From Acidobacteriota bacterium (GTDB taxonomy: Bacteria > Acidobacteriota > Terriglobia > Terriglobales > Acidobacteriaceae): DNA of 32,641 nt. A program made the position numbers and the translations under genes. The notes beneath the pieces are model-generated. The model made no database searches and was not told the origin of the DNA. It saw nothing but the letters and a program-made list of their open reading frames with translations. Below are positions 1 through 10,700 of this stretch, one piece after another. The stretch covers positions 1 through 32,641 of the forward strand of contig JAJXWS010000039.1 of the NCBI GenBank assembly GCA_021781495.1, in the 5' to 3' direction. Each line of letters opens with the position of its first letter. Position 1 is the first letter of the stretch.

Positions 1-349
1 CCTCTTCCTCGTCGAGCGCGGACGCATCCGCCTTACCATTCCCATGCTCATCCGGGGCCGAGAAGAAGAGGTCTTCATCGAGGAGAAGTCGCCGGGAGAA
101 ACCGTGGGCCGGTCTGCGCTTGTACCGCCCTATCGCTTTACGCTTTTTGCCACCGCGACGGTTGAAACAGAGATCATTGCACTGCAACGCGAGGCGCTTC
201 TGGAGCTTTGCCAGCGATCGCCCTCGGTGGGCTGTCGCATCGCTTTGAATTTGAGCTCGATCGTCACCCAGCGTATGCAACTGATCCAGACAATGTGGAT
301 ACGAGAGATGGAACGAACATTTGAAAAGGAGTCATCTCTCCCCGCTTAG
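1..349 (+). CDS. cyclic-nucleotide-binding-domain protein, C-terminal part (5' end outside window)
   Basis: The frame is open from the left edge (first complete codon at base 2) and stops with TAG at 347-349. The visible residues read LFLVERGRIRLTI, then a segment with EEEVFIEEKSPGETVG and a RSALVPPYRFTLFATATVETEIIALQREALLELC stretch taken in pieces. This is the beta-roll of a cNMP-binding (Crp/Fnr N-terminal type) domain, with the GE-x-VG-R-SALVPP-R phosphate-binding cassette partly preserved. After the capping helix the protein ends within about 35 residues, so no helix-turn-helix follows. It is therefore probably a stand-alone sensor domain rather than a full Crp/Fnr transcription factor. 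The N-terminus cannot be judged. The next gene is convergent. Confidence 0.7.
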   Translation, partial: LFLVERGRIRLTIPMLIRGREEEVFIEEKSPGETVGRSALVPPYRFTLFATATVETEIIALQREALLELCQRSPSVGCRIALNLSSIVTQRMQLIQTMWIREMERTFEKESSLPA

Positions 350-414
350 GGCAGGTGATGCCATCCGCGCCGGGCTGGAGGGATGGAATCGCCTCCCACG
401 CATAGCACTGCGGA

Positions 415-1074
415 CTACGGCGCCGGAATCCGCACCGTGCCTGCCCGGCAACTCCGCACCCCGCTGCACGGCACCGGGTGCAGCCCCTTATCCAGGCATA
501 CCTCTATCGCCGTCAGATAGTTGTGGCCGCAGCTCAACACCAGGCTCGTCCGCGGAACCTGTGGATTACTCTGCGTGAACAGCCCCAGAATCTCCTCCGG
601 CGCCATCGAAGTCTGCGTCTTTAGATTCGCCAATGCGGGCGGTATCTTCACGGAGCGATAGGCTGTGCGTGCCGTTGCAAAAAACGCATCCGCGCTCAAC
701 CCCGAGCAGGTGCCGTGAGTCCGCCACTCGTGCGCCAACAGCCCCTGGTCAGGATAAATGTCCTTGTACTGAGCTGGGTCGGCCGGTCCCGGAGCTTCCG
801 AGCAATTCGCGGGATACGTCCCATCGTTGTTCTCTGGCCATAACCCATGCAGCACAAACGTGCTATGCGCGGCGCACTCCGCTGCCACTGGATGCGAAAA
901 GCAGAACTCCGGCGACCACGAAATATTGAGCAAGTAGTAATCGAAGTTCTCACCTGCGGCCTGTTCGCTTCTTTGCGCGTGTTCTGCTCCCGCAGTTATA
1001 CGTGCTGAGGTTTTCGACCGGCATCCGGCGGCCGTGATAAGAACGAGACAAAGTACAAGCCCTCTCCACTGCAT
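415..1074 (-). CDS. ribonuclease T2 family lipoprotein
   Basis: 219 residues from the ATG at 1074. This start is preferred because it opens directly on a lipoprotein signal peptide (MQWRGLVLCLVLITAAGC, lipidated Cys18); an upstream in-frame start would only add an uncharged leader. Both RNase T2 active-site blocks are present: HGLWP at residues 76-80 (catalytic His76) and HEWRTHGTC at 115-123 (His115, Glu116, His120). Several cysteines (58, 67, 91, 123 and C-terminal ones) fit the disulfide-rich fold. The family cleaves single-stranded RNA through 2',3'-cyclic phosphates, usually in the periplasm or outside the cell. A membrane-anchored form suggests scavenging of environmental RNA, though no nucleotide transporter is adjacent. 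It stands alone and converges on the preceding gene. Confidence 0.88.
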   Translation of the reverse strand: MQWRGLVLCLVLITAAGCRSKTSARITAGAEHAQRSEQAAGENFDYYLLNISWSPEFCFSHPVAAECAAHSTFVLHGLWPENNDGTYPANCSEAPGPADPAQYKDIYPDQGLLAHEWRTHGTCSGLSADAFFATARTAYRSVKIPPALANLKTQTSMAPEEILGLFTQSNPQVPRTSLVLSCGHNYLTAIEVCLDKGLHPVPCSGVRSCRAGTVRIPAP

Positions 1075-1783
1075 GCGCGCAGCATAACAGGTCTTCCGGC
1101 ATTGAACACCTGCATGGCAAAACGGAACGGCAGCGGAGAACATCGAATTTTAATCAACGCAGTATTCCCGGCCATGCGCCACCATGACGTGTTCCATGCG
1201 CGCCGCATCTCTGTTGGCAGAGTTGGCAAGTGCGGAAGCGAATGTCTTGTCGCTACGCATCCAGTGCTTCTCCTGCAAGTCATGCAGCGAAATAGGCTTG
1301 CATCCGAACGATGCACTCTGCAGTCGGCGCCATGCTGTTCGTCCGGAGGGCGCTAACTGGATCGAAGCAAGTTATGAGTAGGAGCTACTCGCACAGTATG
1401 CCAACGTACTCTTCGGGCCCGAGGATAACTCGACACAGAAAATTCTCTTGACTTGTTCCTGGAACGGTTGTACGTCTTCTCAAGGGCAGTTCATGGCCAT
1501 TCCCCGTAGCTCCCGCGATTCGACGTAGGGCCTGTACTGAACTGCCGACCTCGTTTTTCACGACTACCGATTGTCGACCGGGTTTTGTCCCCAACCGCTG
1601 GTCGCGCCCAGGTATTAAAGAGCGGGCTTCAGACATTCATCTTCTGCTTGCCCGACCAGACTGTAACCGTGGCATATCTGCAGTCCAAATTCAGTTCTTA
1701 ACTCCCAGCAGCGTTGAAGAATTTGTGAATTCCCGAAGCCTCCGTGCGGTGAGATGCCGTTCCGGCTCTCCGGCGGAGTTCGC
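1075..1783. other. about 700-base gap without a supportable gene
   Basis: Short open frames exist on both strands, including an 83-codon minus-strand frame at 1385-1636. None has a recognisable domain, a good ribosome-binding site or a coherent amino-acid composition. A short palindrome, GTTCCTGGAAC, occurs near 1455-1466. The promoter of the downstream giant gene should lie in the last 100-200 bases, but I see no convincing -35/-10 pair. Confidence 0.5.
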
Positions 1784-1790
1784 AAGGAGG
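1784..1790 (+). promoter_or_regulatory. strong Shine-Dalgarno of the TcA-like gene
   Basis: AAGGAGG with a 7-base spacer to the ATG at 1798. It is a near-perfect anti-16S match that fixes the start codon of the giant gene and suggests efficient translation. Confidence 0.8.
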
Positions 1791-1797
1791 GGAGTGT

Positions 1798-4700
1798 ATG
1801 GACTCAGATGACAAGCGCTATCAGGTCAGTGGCGTCGTCACAGATGCGAGCGGCAAAGGTGTAGAGCGCGCATCGGTTACGTTGTGGTGGCAACAGATTC
1901 GCGAACGCGTGCGCCTGGCGCACGGCCATACCGGAGAAGACGGACGGTATTCCTTCCACTATCAAATCCCTGAGGATGCTCCCGGCAAAGTGCTGCTGTT
2001 GGTCGAGGCGCAGGGCGGCAGGCTGAAGGCGCCGCTGACCTCTCCACTGACGGCTGCGACAGGGAACCTGAGCATCAATCTGGCGGAGGCGCCAGCGGAT
2101 CCGTCGCAGTACGGGACGCTATTGGCTGCGATTAGTCCAGTGATTCAGGGTCTCAAGCTGACCGACCTGGTTGAGAACGATGAGCACAAGGACATCTCAT
2201 TTCTTGCGGCGGAGACGGGCAACGGAATCGAGCAAGTGATGCGTTTGGTAGTGGCTGCGCATCTGGAGCAAACCACCTCAATCACGGCCCCTGCATGGTT
2301 CGCCTTCCTGGTGCTTCGGGTACCGGCATCGCTGCCTCCGTCGTTGCTGGCGGCGTCACAGAATTTCACGCTGATAGACGTTCTGGTGCAGCATATCTCG
2401 GCGTTGATTGCGGCGGTGGATTCAGCACAGCAGACGAGCACGTTGCAGAATGCAGTGGCGAGCGGAGTGATTCCGCAAGCAACTTCGACGCAGATCGAGC
2501 GGATTGTAGCCGCGCTGCAAAGTCTGCGGCAGTCCAACCTGCTCGGCAATCCGTACCAGACGGGGAAGACGACACTCGGGCAACTGTTAAGCACAGCGGG
2601 GCTGGCGCAGGAAAAGCACACTGCGTTCGCGCAGGCGTTGGTGCAGAATACGCAGCCGCTTGAAATATTCTGGACCACTCTGGCCGACGGCAAGCACGGC
2701 TTCACTCCGCAGGAGGTAGCCGCGGTGCGGCAGACGCTTTCCATCGGAGCATTCGTGAAGAACTCGCTGCCGCTGATTACGTCCTTGCAACAGGATTTTG
2801 CCAGCGGCGCCTACAAGAATCTTTCTGATCTTGCGAAACTCTCGCAGGCGGACTGGCTGAAGCGGATACAGGGCTCGGGCGCAGAGGCCGTGCCGGGCAA
2901 CATCACCGCGCAGGATCCTGCGACCACGTTCGCGAAGGAAACTTACGATCGGCTCACATCGGCTTATCCCACGGCGGCCCTCTCCACACGGATTGAGGCC
3001 TTCGTGCCGCAGGCGCAGCAGCGTCCACTCAATACCTTCTTCTTGAACAATTCAACGCTCGATCTACGACGCCAGAACATTCAGATGTATCTGAACCAGG
3101 CAGGCTCCGCGGCATTCACGGGCATCCCCGAGGACGAGAAGAACGCCGTACTCGCGCACGTAAATGCGATGCAGCGCGTGCTGCGAATCGTGCCCCATGT
3201 GGACATGGCGCAGACGCTGCTGACAGCGGGAATCACGTCGGCTACCAGCATCTCGGTAATGGGCAAGCAACAATTTGTGACGAAGATGGTGCAGGCGGGC
3301 GCGTTGGCAGCGGATGCATACAAAACGTATGCGATGGCAAGCAAACGCTATGCCGGCGTGATCGCGATGTATACGCAGTTCAACCAATCCTTCGCTGGCT
3401 TGTGGCCGCATGCGTTCGGGCCCCAGGAGCCCGACGGTGAAGCGATCAACAACGCCATTGCGCAGAACGCCACGCTGAAAGCACTGTTCGGCTCGCAAGA
3501 CTACTGCGAAGTGGATGACTGCACATCGATTCTGAGCCCGGCGGCGTATCTGACCGACCTGCTGCTGTGGCTCTCGCGGCGCACGTATGGAATCACCGGA
3601 TATCCGAATGCGCTGGAGGCGCTTCGCGCGCGGCGTCCCGACCTGTTGAACCTGCTGCTCAACTGCCCGAACACGGACACGCCGCTGCCGTACATTGACG
3701 TTGTTAACGAACTGCTGGCGGACACGATTAACCCGCCGAAACCCGCTGCCTGGCGGCAGACGACGTTATCCGCGGACCTGCTGCGGGCAGCTCCGGATCC
3801 TGCGAACGCCAATCCCGGGGCGGACACGGCGCTGCTGAACGCGGTGTATCCACGAATGCTGCCGTATGACGGGTCGCTTGATCTTCTGCGCCGGGTGCTG
3901 GCGAAATCCAATGTTGCGCTATGGCAGTTGCGGCAGGCGTTTTTGCCACTGCACGGCGCAATCACCACGGCTCAGCAGTTGCCGATTGCAGGCGAGCGAT
4001 TCGGAGTCTCATTGCCGGAGCGCAACCTGATTACGACAGCGGCCACTGCGGCGATGCTTCAGCGAGTGTGGAATACGGCAAACCCGACGGTGGACCTGGC
4101 ACAGGTAGACGTGTTTCTGTCGGCCGCGTCACTCACATACGAACAGCTACTGGAATTGATCGAGGTGGTGTGGGCACGCGGGGGAGGAGCGCCGCTCACA
4201 ATCCAGGGCATCAATGATGCGTGCGACACGAGCAAGGAGACGCTCTCGCCGCTGGATGCGGGACGGCTCGACTTGATCCACCGCTTCCTGCGCCTCTGGT
4301 CGCGGACGGGCTGGAAGATGTGGGAGCTCGATCTGCTGCTCAGCGCGCCCGGCATAGGCGACCCGGCGCTGGCGCCGCAGACGTTTGCGAACCTGTTCAC
4401 GATGCGGCAGCTGTTAGACGCTACCGGGCTTTCGGTGGTGGAACTACAGGCGTTTTACCAAACGATCGACACAGGCAGCCATCGAGATCCGGATGGCACG
4501 CAAACCACACCGTTCTATGCGTCGTTGTTCCTGAACCCGACGTTTACCCCGGATGCGGCACTCCAGGTGGGGAACCTGGATGGAACTGTGGATTTGGCGA
4601 CGCACGCGCCGGCAATTCAGGCGGCTCTGCAGCTTTCGGCAGATGACACCACGACACTTCTGGGGCTGACCGACAATCACCGCACGCTCGACAATCTGAG

Positions 4701-7700
4701 TCTGATTTATCGCGTCGCGATGCTTGCGCGCGTTCTGCAGCTTAGCTTGAGCGACATGCAGGCGATTGGACCTGTGCCCATTACCAACGTGTTTACTACG
4801 CCCGCGGCAACGCTTGCCTTTATACAGCGCGCCAGGAATATCGCGTCTGCAGGTTTCACCGTAGACCAGATGAACTACGTGCTCACTACGACTCCGGCGA
4901 AGACGGGGATCACGGACACGCAGGTGCAAGCGGCAGTTGCAAGCGTGATCGCGGCGATGCAGAAGGTGCAGCAGTCGGTCTATGGTGGCGGCGATCCGCC
5001 GTTCACGGCGTTGGGCAAGCAGTTGGCGCAGCTGGCGCCTTCAACAGATCCGACCAAGCCCAGCCTGAGCGATGCCGCACAAATGAAGACGGCGCTGGCC
5101 ATCGTCGACGGCAGCTTTAGTGGCGGAGATCCAGCGCGCACGAACTTTATTAACGCCCAGTTCGCGTTGTTCATGAACGCGGCGCAGTTGGCGAACGCGG
5201 TGACGACGCTGGTCCCGCTGGTTGCAGCCGCGACAGGTGCAGCGCTCGACACGCGCGCAAACCTGCTGCTGACACCCCTCGTCCAATACCTGACGCAGAA
5301 GCAAGTGATTGCGGCGGTTGCCAGTGCACTATCATTGGCCGCCGATAGCGCCAGCTATTTGATGAGTACGCTGACGGTTCCGCAACTACCACCATCGACG
5401 GAGACGCTGCTGACCGCATTAACCGACCCGGAGCTGCTGCAGCAGCCAATTCCTGCGGCGGTGCAGAGTGCGGCCAACAATTCGATCCGGCTCCTGAACA
5501 AGGTTGGCTTCATCGCGGCCCAGCTTCATCTGGTGGCGGCTGATCTGAGATGGATGGTGCCGAATGCGGCCGTCTATGGCGGTGTTGATCTGGCGAATCT
5601 GCCGGTTTTGACGGGACAGGCAAATCAGAGCATCGACCAGTTGCTGGCGACCGTGTTGCTGGTTCAACTGAATCGAGCGTTTACGGCATTGCTGAACACG
5701 ACTCTATCGCCGCCGCCCGCGATAACCAGTCTTACCAGCATGCTGTCTGCGGTGGCTAACAACGCATTCGCGACGGATGCTGCGGCGCAGGCGGCCTTCG
5801 CCGGGATCAGCGGAGCGCTGCCGGCGGATATTACCTCGCTGGCGACGAGCATCGGAATCTCACTGGCCGCAGGAGACTGGGCCAACCTTGCCACCTACAA
5901 CCGTCTGCGCACACTGTTACAGATGTCGAATGCGACGAACGGCAGCGGAGACGCTTTGAGCTTGTGGGCCGAAGAAGCGAGCCCGATGACCCTGGCCTCG
6001 ATTGCTGCTCTGGCCGCGATCAAAGGTGCGACATCGAGCGCAGCATGGCTTACCGTGGTGCAGTCGCTCAACGATCCGCTGCGGCAGGACCGCAGGGATG
6101 CGCTGGTCGCGTATCTGACTGCGCAGCGCAACACCGGAGTTGTGCCGTGGACACCGATGCCATGGGGAACAGACAGTAACAGCCTCTTCGACTATTTCCT
6201 CATCGATACCCAGATGTCGTCGTGCATGGCCACGTCGCGCGTGGTGCAGGCGTACGAGACGGTGCAACTGTTCGTCGAGCGCTGCCTCATGAACCTTGAG
6301 GCGGCAGTGGCGGTTGATGCCACGAAGGATGACGGCTGGGACTACTGGAGCTGGATGCAGCGCTATCGGTTGTGGCAGGCGGACCGCGAGATCTTCCTAT
6401 GGCCGGAGAACTGGTTGATCGAGGCAGACCGTCCCAACCGATCTGAGATATTCGATACGCTGATCCAGGAAGCGCGCCAGACCAATGGGACGGCCACAGG
6501 CCTTGAGCCCGTTGTGCTGAACTACATCGATCGCCTTGATCAAATAGCGCACCTGCGTGTCTGCGGCATGTGCCAGGATCCTGTAACCCCGGCCACGCAC
6601 GTGGTTGCGCGCACGCAAACCGACCCTCCAACGTACTATCACCGGATCTTCAAAGACAACGCGTGGACGCCGTGGGTCAAGATTCCCCTGAACATCAAAT
6701 CGCATCAGGTGGTTCCGGTAATTCACCGGCGGTGCCTGTACCTATTCTGGATTGAGGTGATGGTCGCGAATGAGCCGCAGCAGAAGGTGCCCGCGGCACA
6801 GGGCAGTACGAGCACCTCAGTGAATGCTCCGCCCGCGCGCCACATCGAGATACGGGTTGGCAGCAGCTCATACCGCAACGACAAATGGACCGCGGCAACG
6901 CACGCCGCCGGAACGCTCTACGACGCACCGTTCATTCTGCTGGACCCGCAAGCGGATACAACTCCGCGGGCGATTGAGGCGCTGTACAGCATCAAGGTCA
7001 ATCTGCCGACGAGCGTCAACCGCACTGATTTGTGGGTCGAAGTCTTTCGCTACAAGGCTTACAGTTACACCTATTCGGAAGGCATCGGCTGGACTAAGGG
7101 GAAGTCGCCATCGGAGCAGGAGATCAGCCAGCGAGTCTTCTCCGGAGTGTTTGATTCCCTGGCGCAGAATTTTGAGAGACTCACAAGCTACAGTTCGTTC
7201 TGGATCGAGTCCGACATGTCGGGCCCCGGCTATTCGGGCAGTCTCAAGCTCGACGTGACAATTCAGGGCTCTGCGGAACACATCGGGCGCGCCGTCTTCG
7301 ATGGCCGGTTCGAGGCGCTCGAGATGCGCAACATGGCAGTGATCCTGCAGGGGCTGTTCATCTATAACTATCTGAGCTATGCACAGGCGCATTATGGGCA
7401 CGAAGCGGAGAAACTTACCGAGCTTGCCGGTACGGACAACGACCTGCATCATGACGCCGGGCTGGTGCCCAAAACCGGCGCACTGGTTACACTGCCAGTC
7501 GCGCCGGGCTCACCCACGGGCATCCCTCTCAACTTCACGACAACCATCAGTCCCTACGAGCAAAACAGCGGTCCACTGCTGTGGACGGCACAGGCTCCGT
7601 ATGCGGTGATTGGCCCGGATACGGATCTGCAATTCGATCCGGGCAATGACTTCGTCTACACAGACCCCAAGCGCGCATATTTCGTGCAGGCAGTGCGGTG

Positions 7701-10700
7701 GTACGAATACGGAAGCCAATGGAGGCCCGTGGCGCCATCGAACCCAAGCCAGGTCCCGTTTCAAATACGGTACACGTTCCACCGGTTCTATCATCCCTAC
7801 ACCAACCTGTTCTGGCACGAGATATTCAACGGCGGGTTGCCTGCGCTATACCAGCCTGCACTCCAGGCGGCACCGGCGAAGGTAGACCCCTCGCACACTG
7901 ACGACTTCAGCTTTAAGAGCACGTACAATCCGGTGCCGGGGCGCGTTCACTGGGGCGAGGACGGAGAGATCATCGATTTCGCTCGCAGCGCGCCGTACTC
8001 GGTTTATAACTGGGAGCTGTTCTTCCACGTCCCGTACTACATCGCACAATCCCTCAAACAGAATCAGCAGTTTGATGATGCGCTGGCCTGGCTGCAGTAC
8101 ATCTTCAATCCCACCGCGCCGGGTCCGCTGCCGGAGCCACGACGGTTCTGGGTTACACTGCCGTTTTCCACTTTGACGTCAGCACAGGTCGCAAAGCAGA
8201 ACATCAACAACCTGCTGATGGCAGTGAATCAGAATGATTCCGATGCCATGGGGCAGGTGCAGAGCTGGCAGGCGAATCCCTTCAATCCGTTCCTCGTGGC
8301 CGACCTGAGGCCTGTGGCGTACATGAAAGCGGTGGTAATGGCTTACGTGAATACGCTGATCGCGAAGGCGGATTATCTGTTTGCCTCGACGTCGCGAGAG
8401 AACCTCTCGGAAGCCATGCTGCTTTTGGTGCGAGCGTCCGAGATCATGGGTCCTCTGCCGCAGGCAGTACCGCCCCCGGATCGCGCCGATGCTTCGTTCC
8501 TGACGTTGCAGCCCGAGCTCGACGCCTTCGCCAATGCCATGGTGACGATTGAAAACCTGCTACCCGCCGATGGCGGCGGAACAGGCGGTGGTGGCGGAGC
8601 GATGCCGCCGCCGGAGACCTTCTACTTCAAGATTCCGCCAAACACGCAGTTGCTAAAAGTGTGGCAAACGATCGATGACCGGATGTACAAGCTGCGTCAT
8701 TGCTTGTCGTTGTCTGGCCAGCCGCTGTTGCTGCCGCTTTTCGACGCGCCGCTTGATCCCGGACTGTTGGCCGCTGCCGAAGCTGCCGGTATGGATCTCT
8801 CCAGCATTCTCGGCGATCTTTCAGCGCCATTGCCGAACTACCGCTACGACGTACTTTATGGTCAGGCGGTGAAATTTTGTGACACCGTGCGTACGTTCGG
8901 GTCGCAACTGCTGGCTGCGCTCGAAAAGAAGGATGCCGATGATCTGGCACTGCTTCTGCCAACGCTTCAGCAACAACTGCTGGTGGAGCAGAACCAGATC
9001 TTCCAGTGGCAGTTGGATGCAGCCAATGAGCGGCTGGCGGCGATTGGACAGTCGATTGCGGTGCAGCAACTCCGCAACAGCTTCTACACGCAGCACGCAT
9101 CGCAGTTCGTGAATGATTCGGAGCAGACGTCGATCGACCGGCAGAACCTGATGCTGGCAGGGTACGAACTCATCGCGGCTGAGTATGTTCTGGCAGGAAT
9201 TCTGTTCGGGATTCCGAATTTCCTGATAGGTGCTTCCGGCTTTGGCGGGTCGCCGGTGGCGAGCGGCGCGCTGGGAGGTCGCGATTTTGGCGAGGGCGCC
9301 AAGGCCGGCGCGAACTTCATGAAGACCCTGGGCACAATCTTCGACCGGCAGGCAAAGCTCGGGAAAGAAGTTGGCGGGTATCAGCAGCGAAAGGATAAAT
9401 GGAATGAGCAGGCGAGTGAGGCACAGATCGAGATCGAGCGCCTGACCCACGAACAGTCTGCGGCCAGCTTGGCGGTACAGATCGCAACCCAGCAGCAGAC
9501 CGACCATCAGACCATGATCGACAATCTGCAGCAGCAGATCGATTTCCTCACCAACAAATTTACCAATGCGGCGTTGTACGACTGGATGGCGTCGAAACTC
9601 TCCGATGTATATTTCCAGAGCTACCAGATGGCATACGCAATGGCAAAGCGGGCTGAGCGCACCTTTCAATACGAGCTGGCGCTGCCAACGGCAAGCTTCA
9701 TCCAGTTCGGCTATTGGGACAGCCTGCACAAGGGCCTGCTGGCGGGCGAATCGCTGATGACCGATCTGCACCGCATGCAGGCTTCGTACCTGGACTTGAA
9801 CGTGCGCCGGTATGAGATTAGCCGCATCGTCTCGTTGGCTTCGTTGCCGCCGGGTCAGGCTGGACAGCCGGCACCGATTCTGCAGTTGCTGTCAACCGGC
9901 GCCTGCGACTTCGAACTGCCCGAGTCGCTGTACGATCGCGACTATCCCGGCCACTACCAGCGTCAGCTCAAGCGCGTTAGCGTGACGGTGGTCTACACAA
10001 GTCCGGGGAAGAACGACAACGTCATGTGCAAGTTCACGCTGGTGAAGAACAAGGTCCGCATGAACACCAATCTCAACACGGGCGGTGGGGACCCGTATGC
10101 GGAGAGTCCTCTGGGCAGCGATACCAACCGCTTTGCCTACCAATACGGCGCGGTGCAGTCGGTGGTGACCAGCCAGGCCCAGGACGATCCCGGCCTGTTT
10201 GAAAATCAAATTCACTATCAGATCAGCGATCCGCGCTACCTGCCCTTCGAGGGCGCAGGAGCCATCAGCGACTGGCATCTGGAACTGCCCCCGAACAACC
10301 AGATCGATGTAGCGGCGGTGAGCGACGTGCTGATCCACGTTCTCTACTCCGCTCTCGATGGCGGGCCAGACTTTGCGTCGAAGGCCACGACATGGGCGGC
10401 GACACAACCTCAGTTCACCACCAAGCTGTTCAGCGCAGCCAACGATTTTGCGGCACCGCCGCCTACGGTAGCGAATCCTTATCCAGTGACGCCGTGGCAG
10501 GCGTTCCTGGCCACGCCGCAGGGCGGCGCCGATCAGGTGCTTACGCTTGCGATCAATGCAACCAGGTTCCCGATCTGGACGCGGGGCAAGACGGTCAAGA
10601 TCGTGGGCATGAACGTCTATGCCGTGTCGTGGACCGGCGGGTCGTTCCAACTGCAACCACAGGCACCGCTGCCGACGACCAACGTTGCGCTCAATTCGCC

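Noticed and set aside
1-349. Considered the left-edge gene as the Crp activator of the hydrogenase operon
   Set aside because: The protein ends after the nucleotide-binding domain with no helix-turn-helix, so it cannot bind the palindrome itself.
1385-1636. 83-codon minus-strand frame in the gap before the TcA-like gene
   Set aside because: No Shine-Dalgarno, no recognisable motif and no neighbour relation; it cannot be told from chance.
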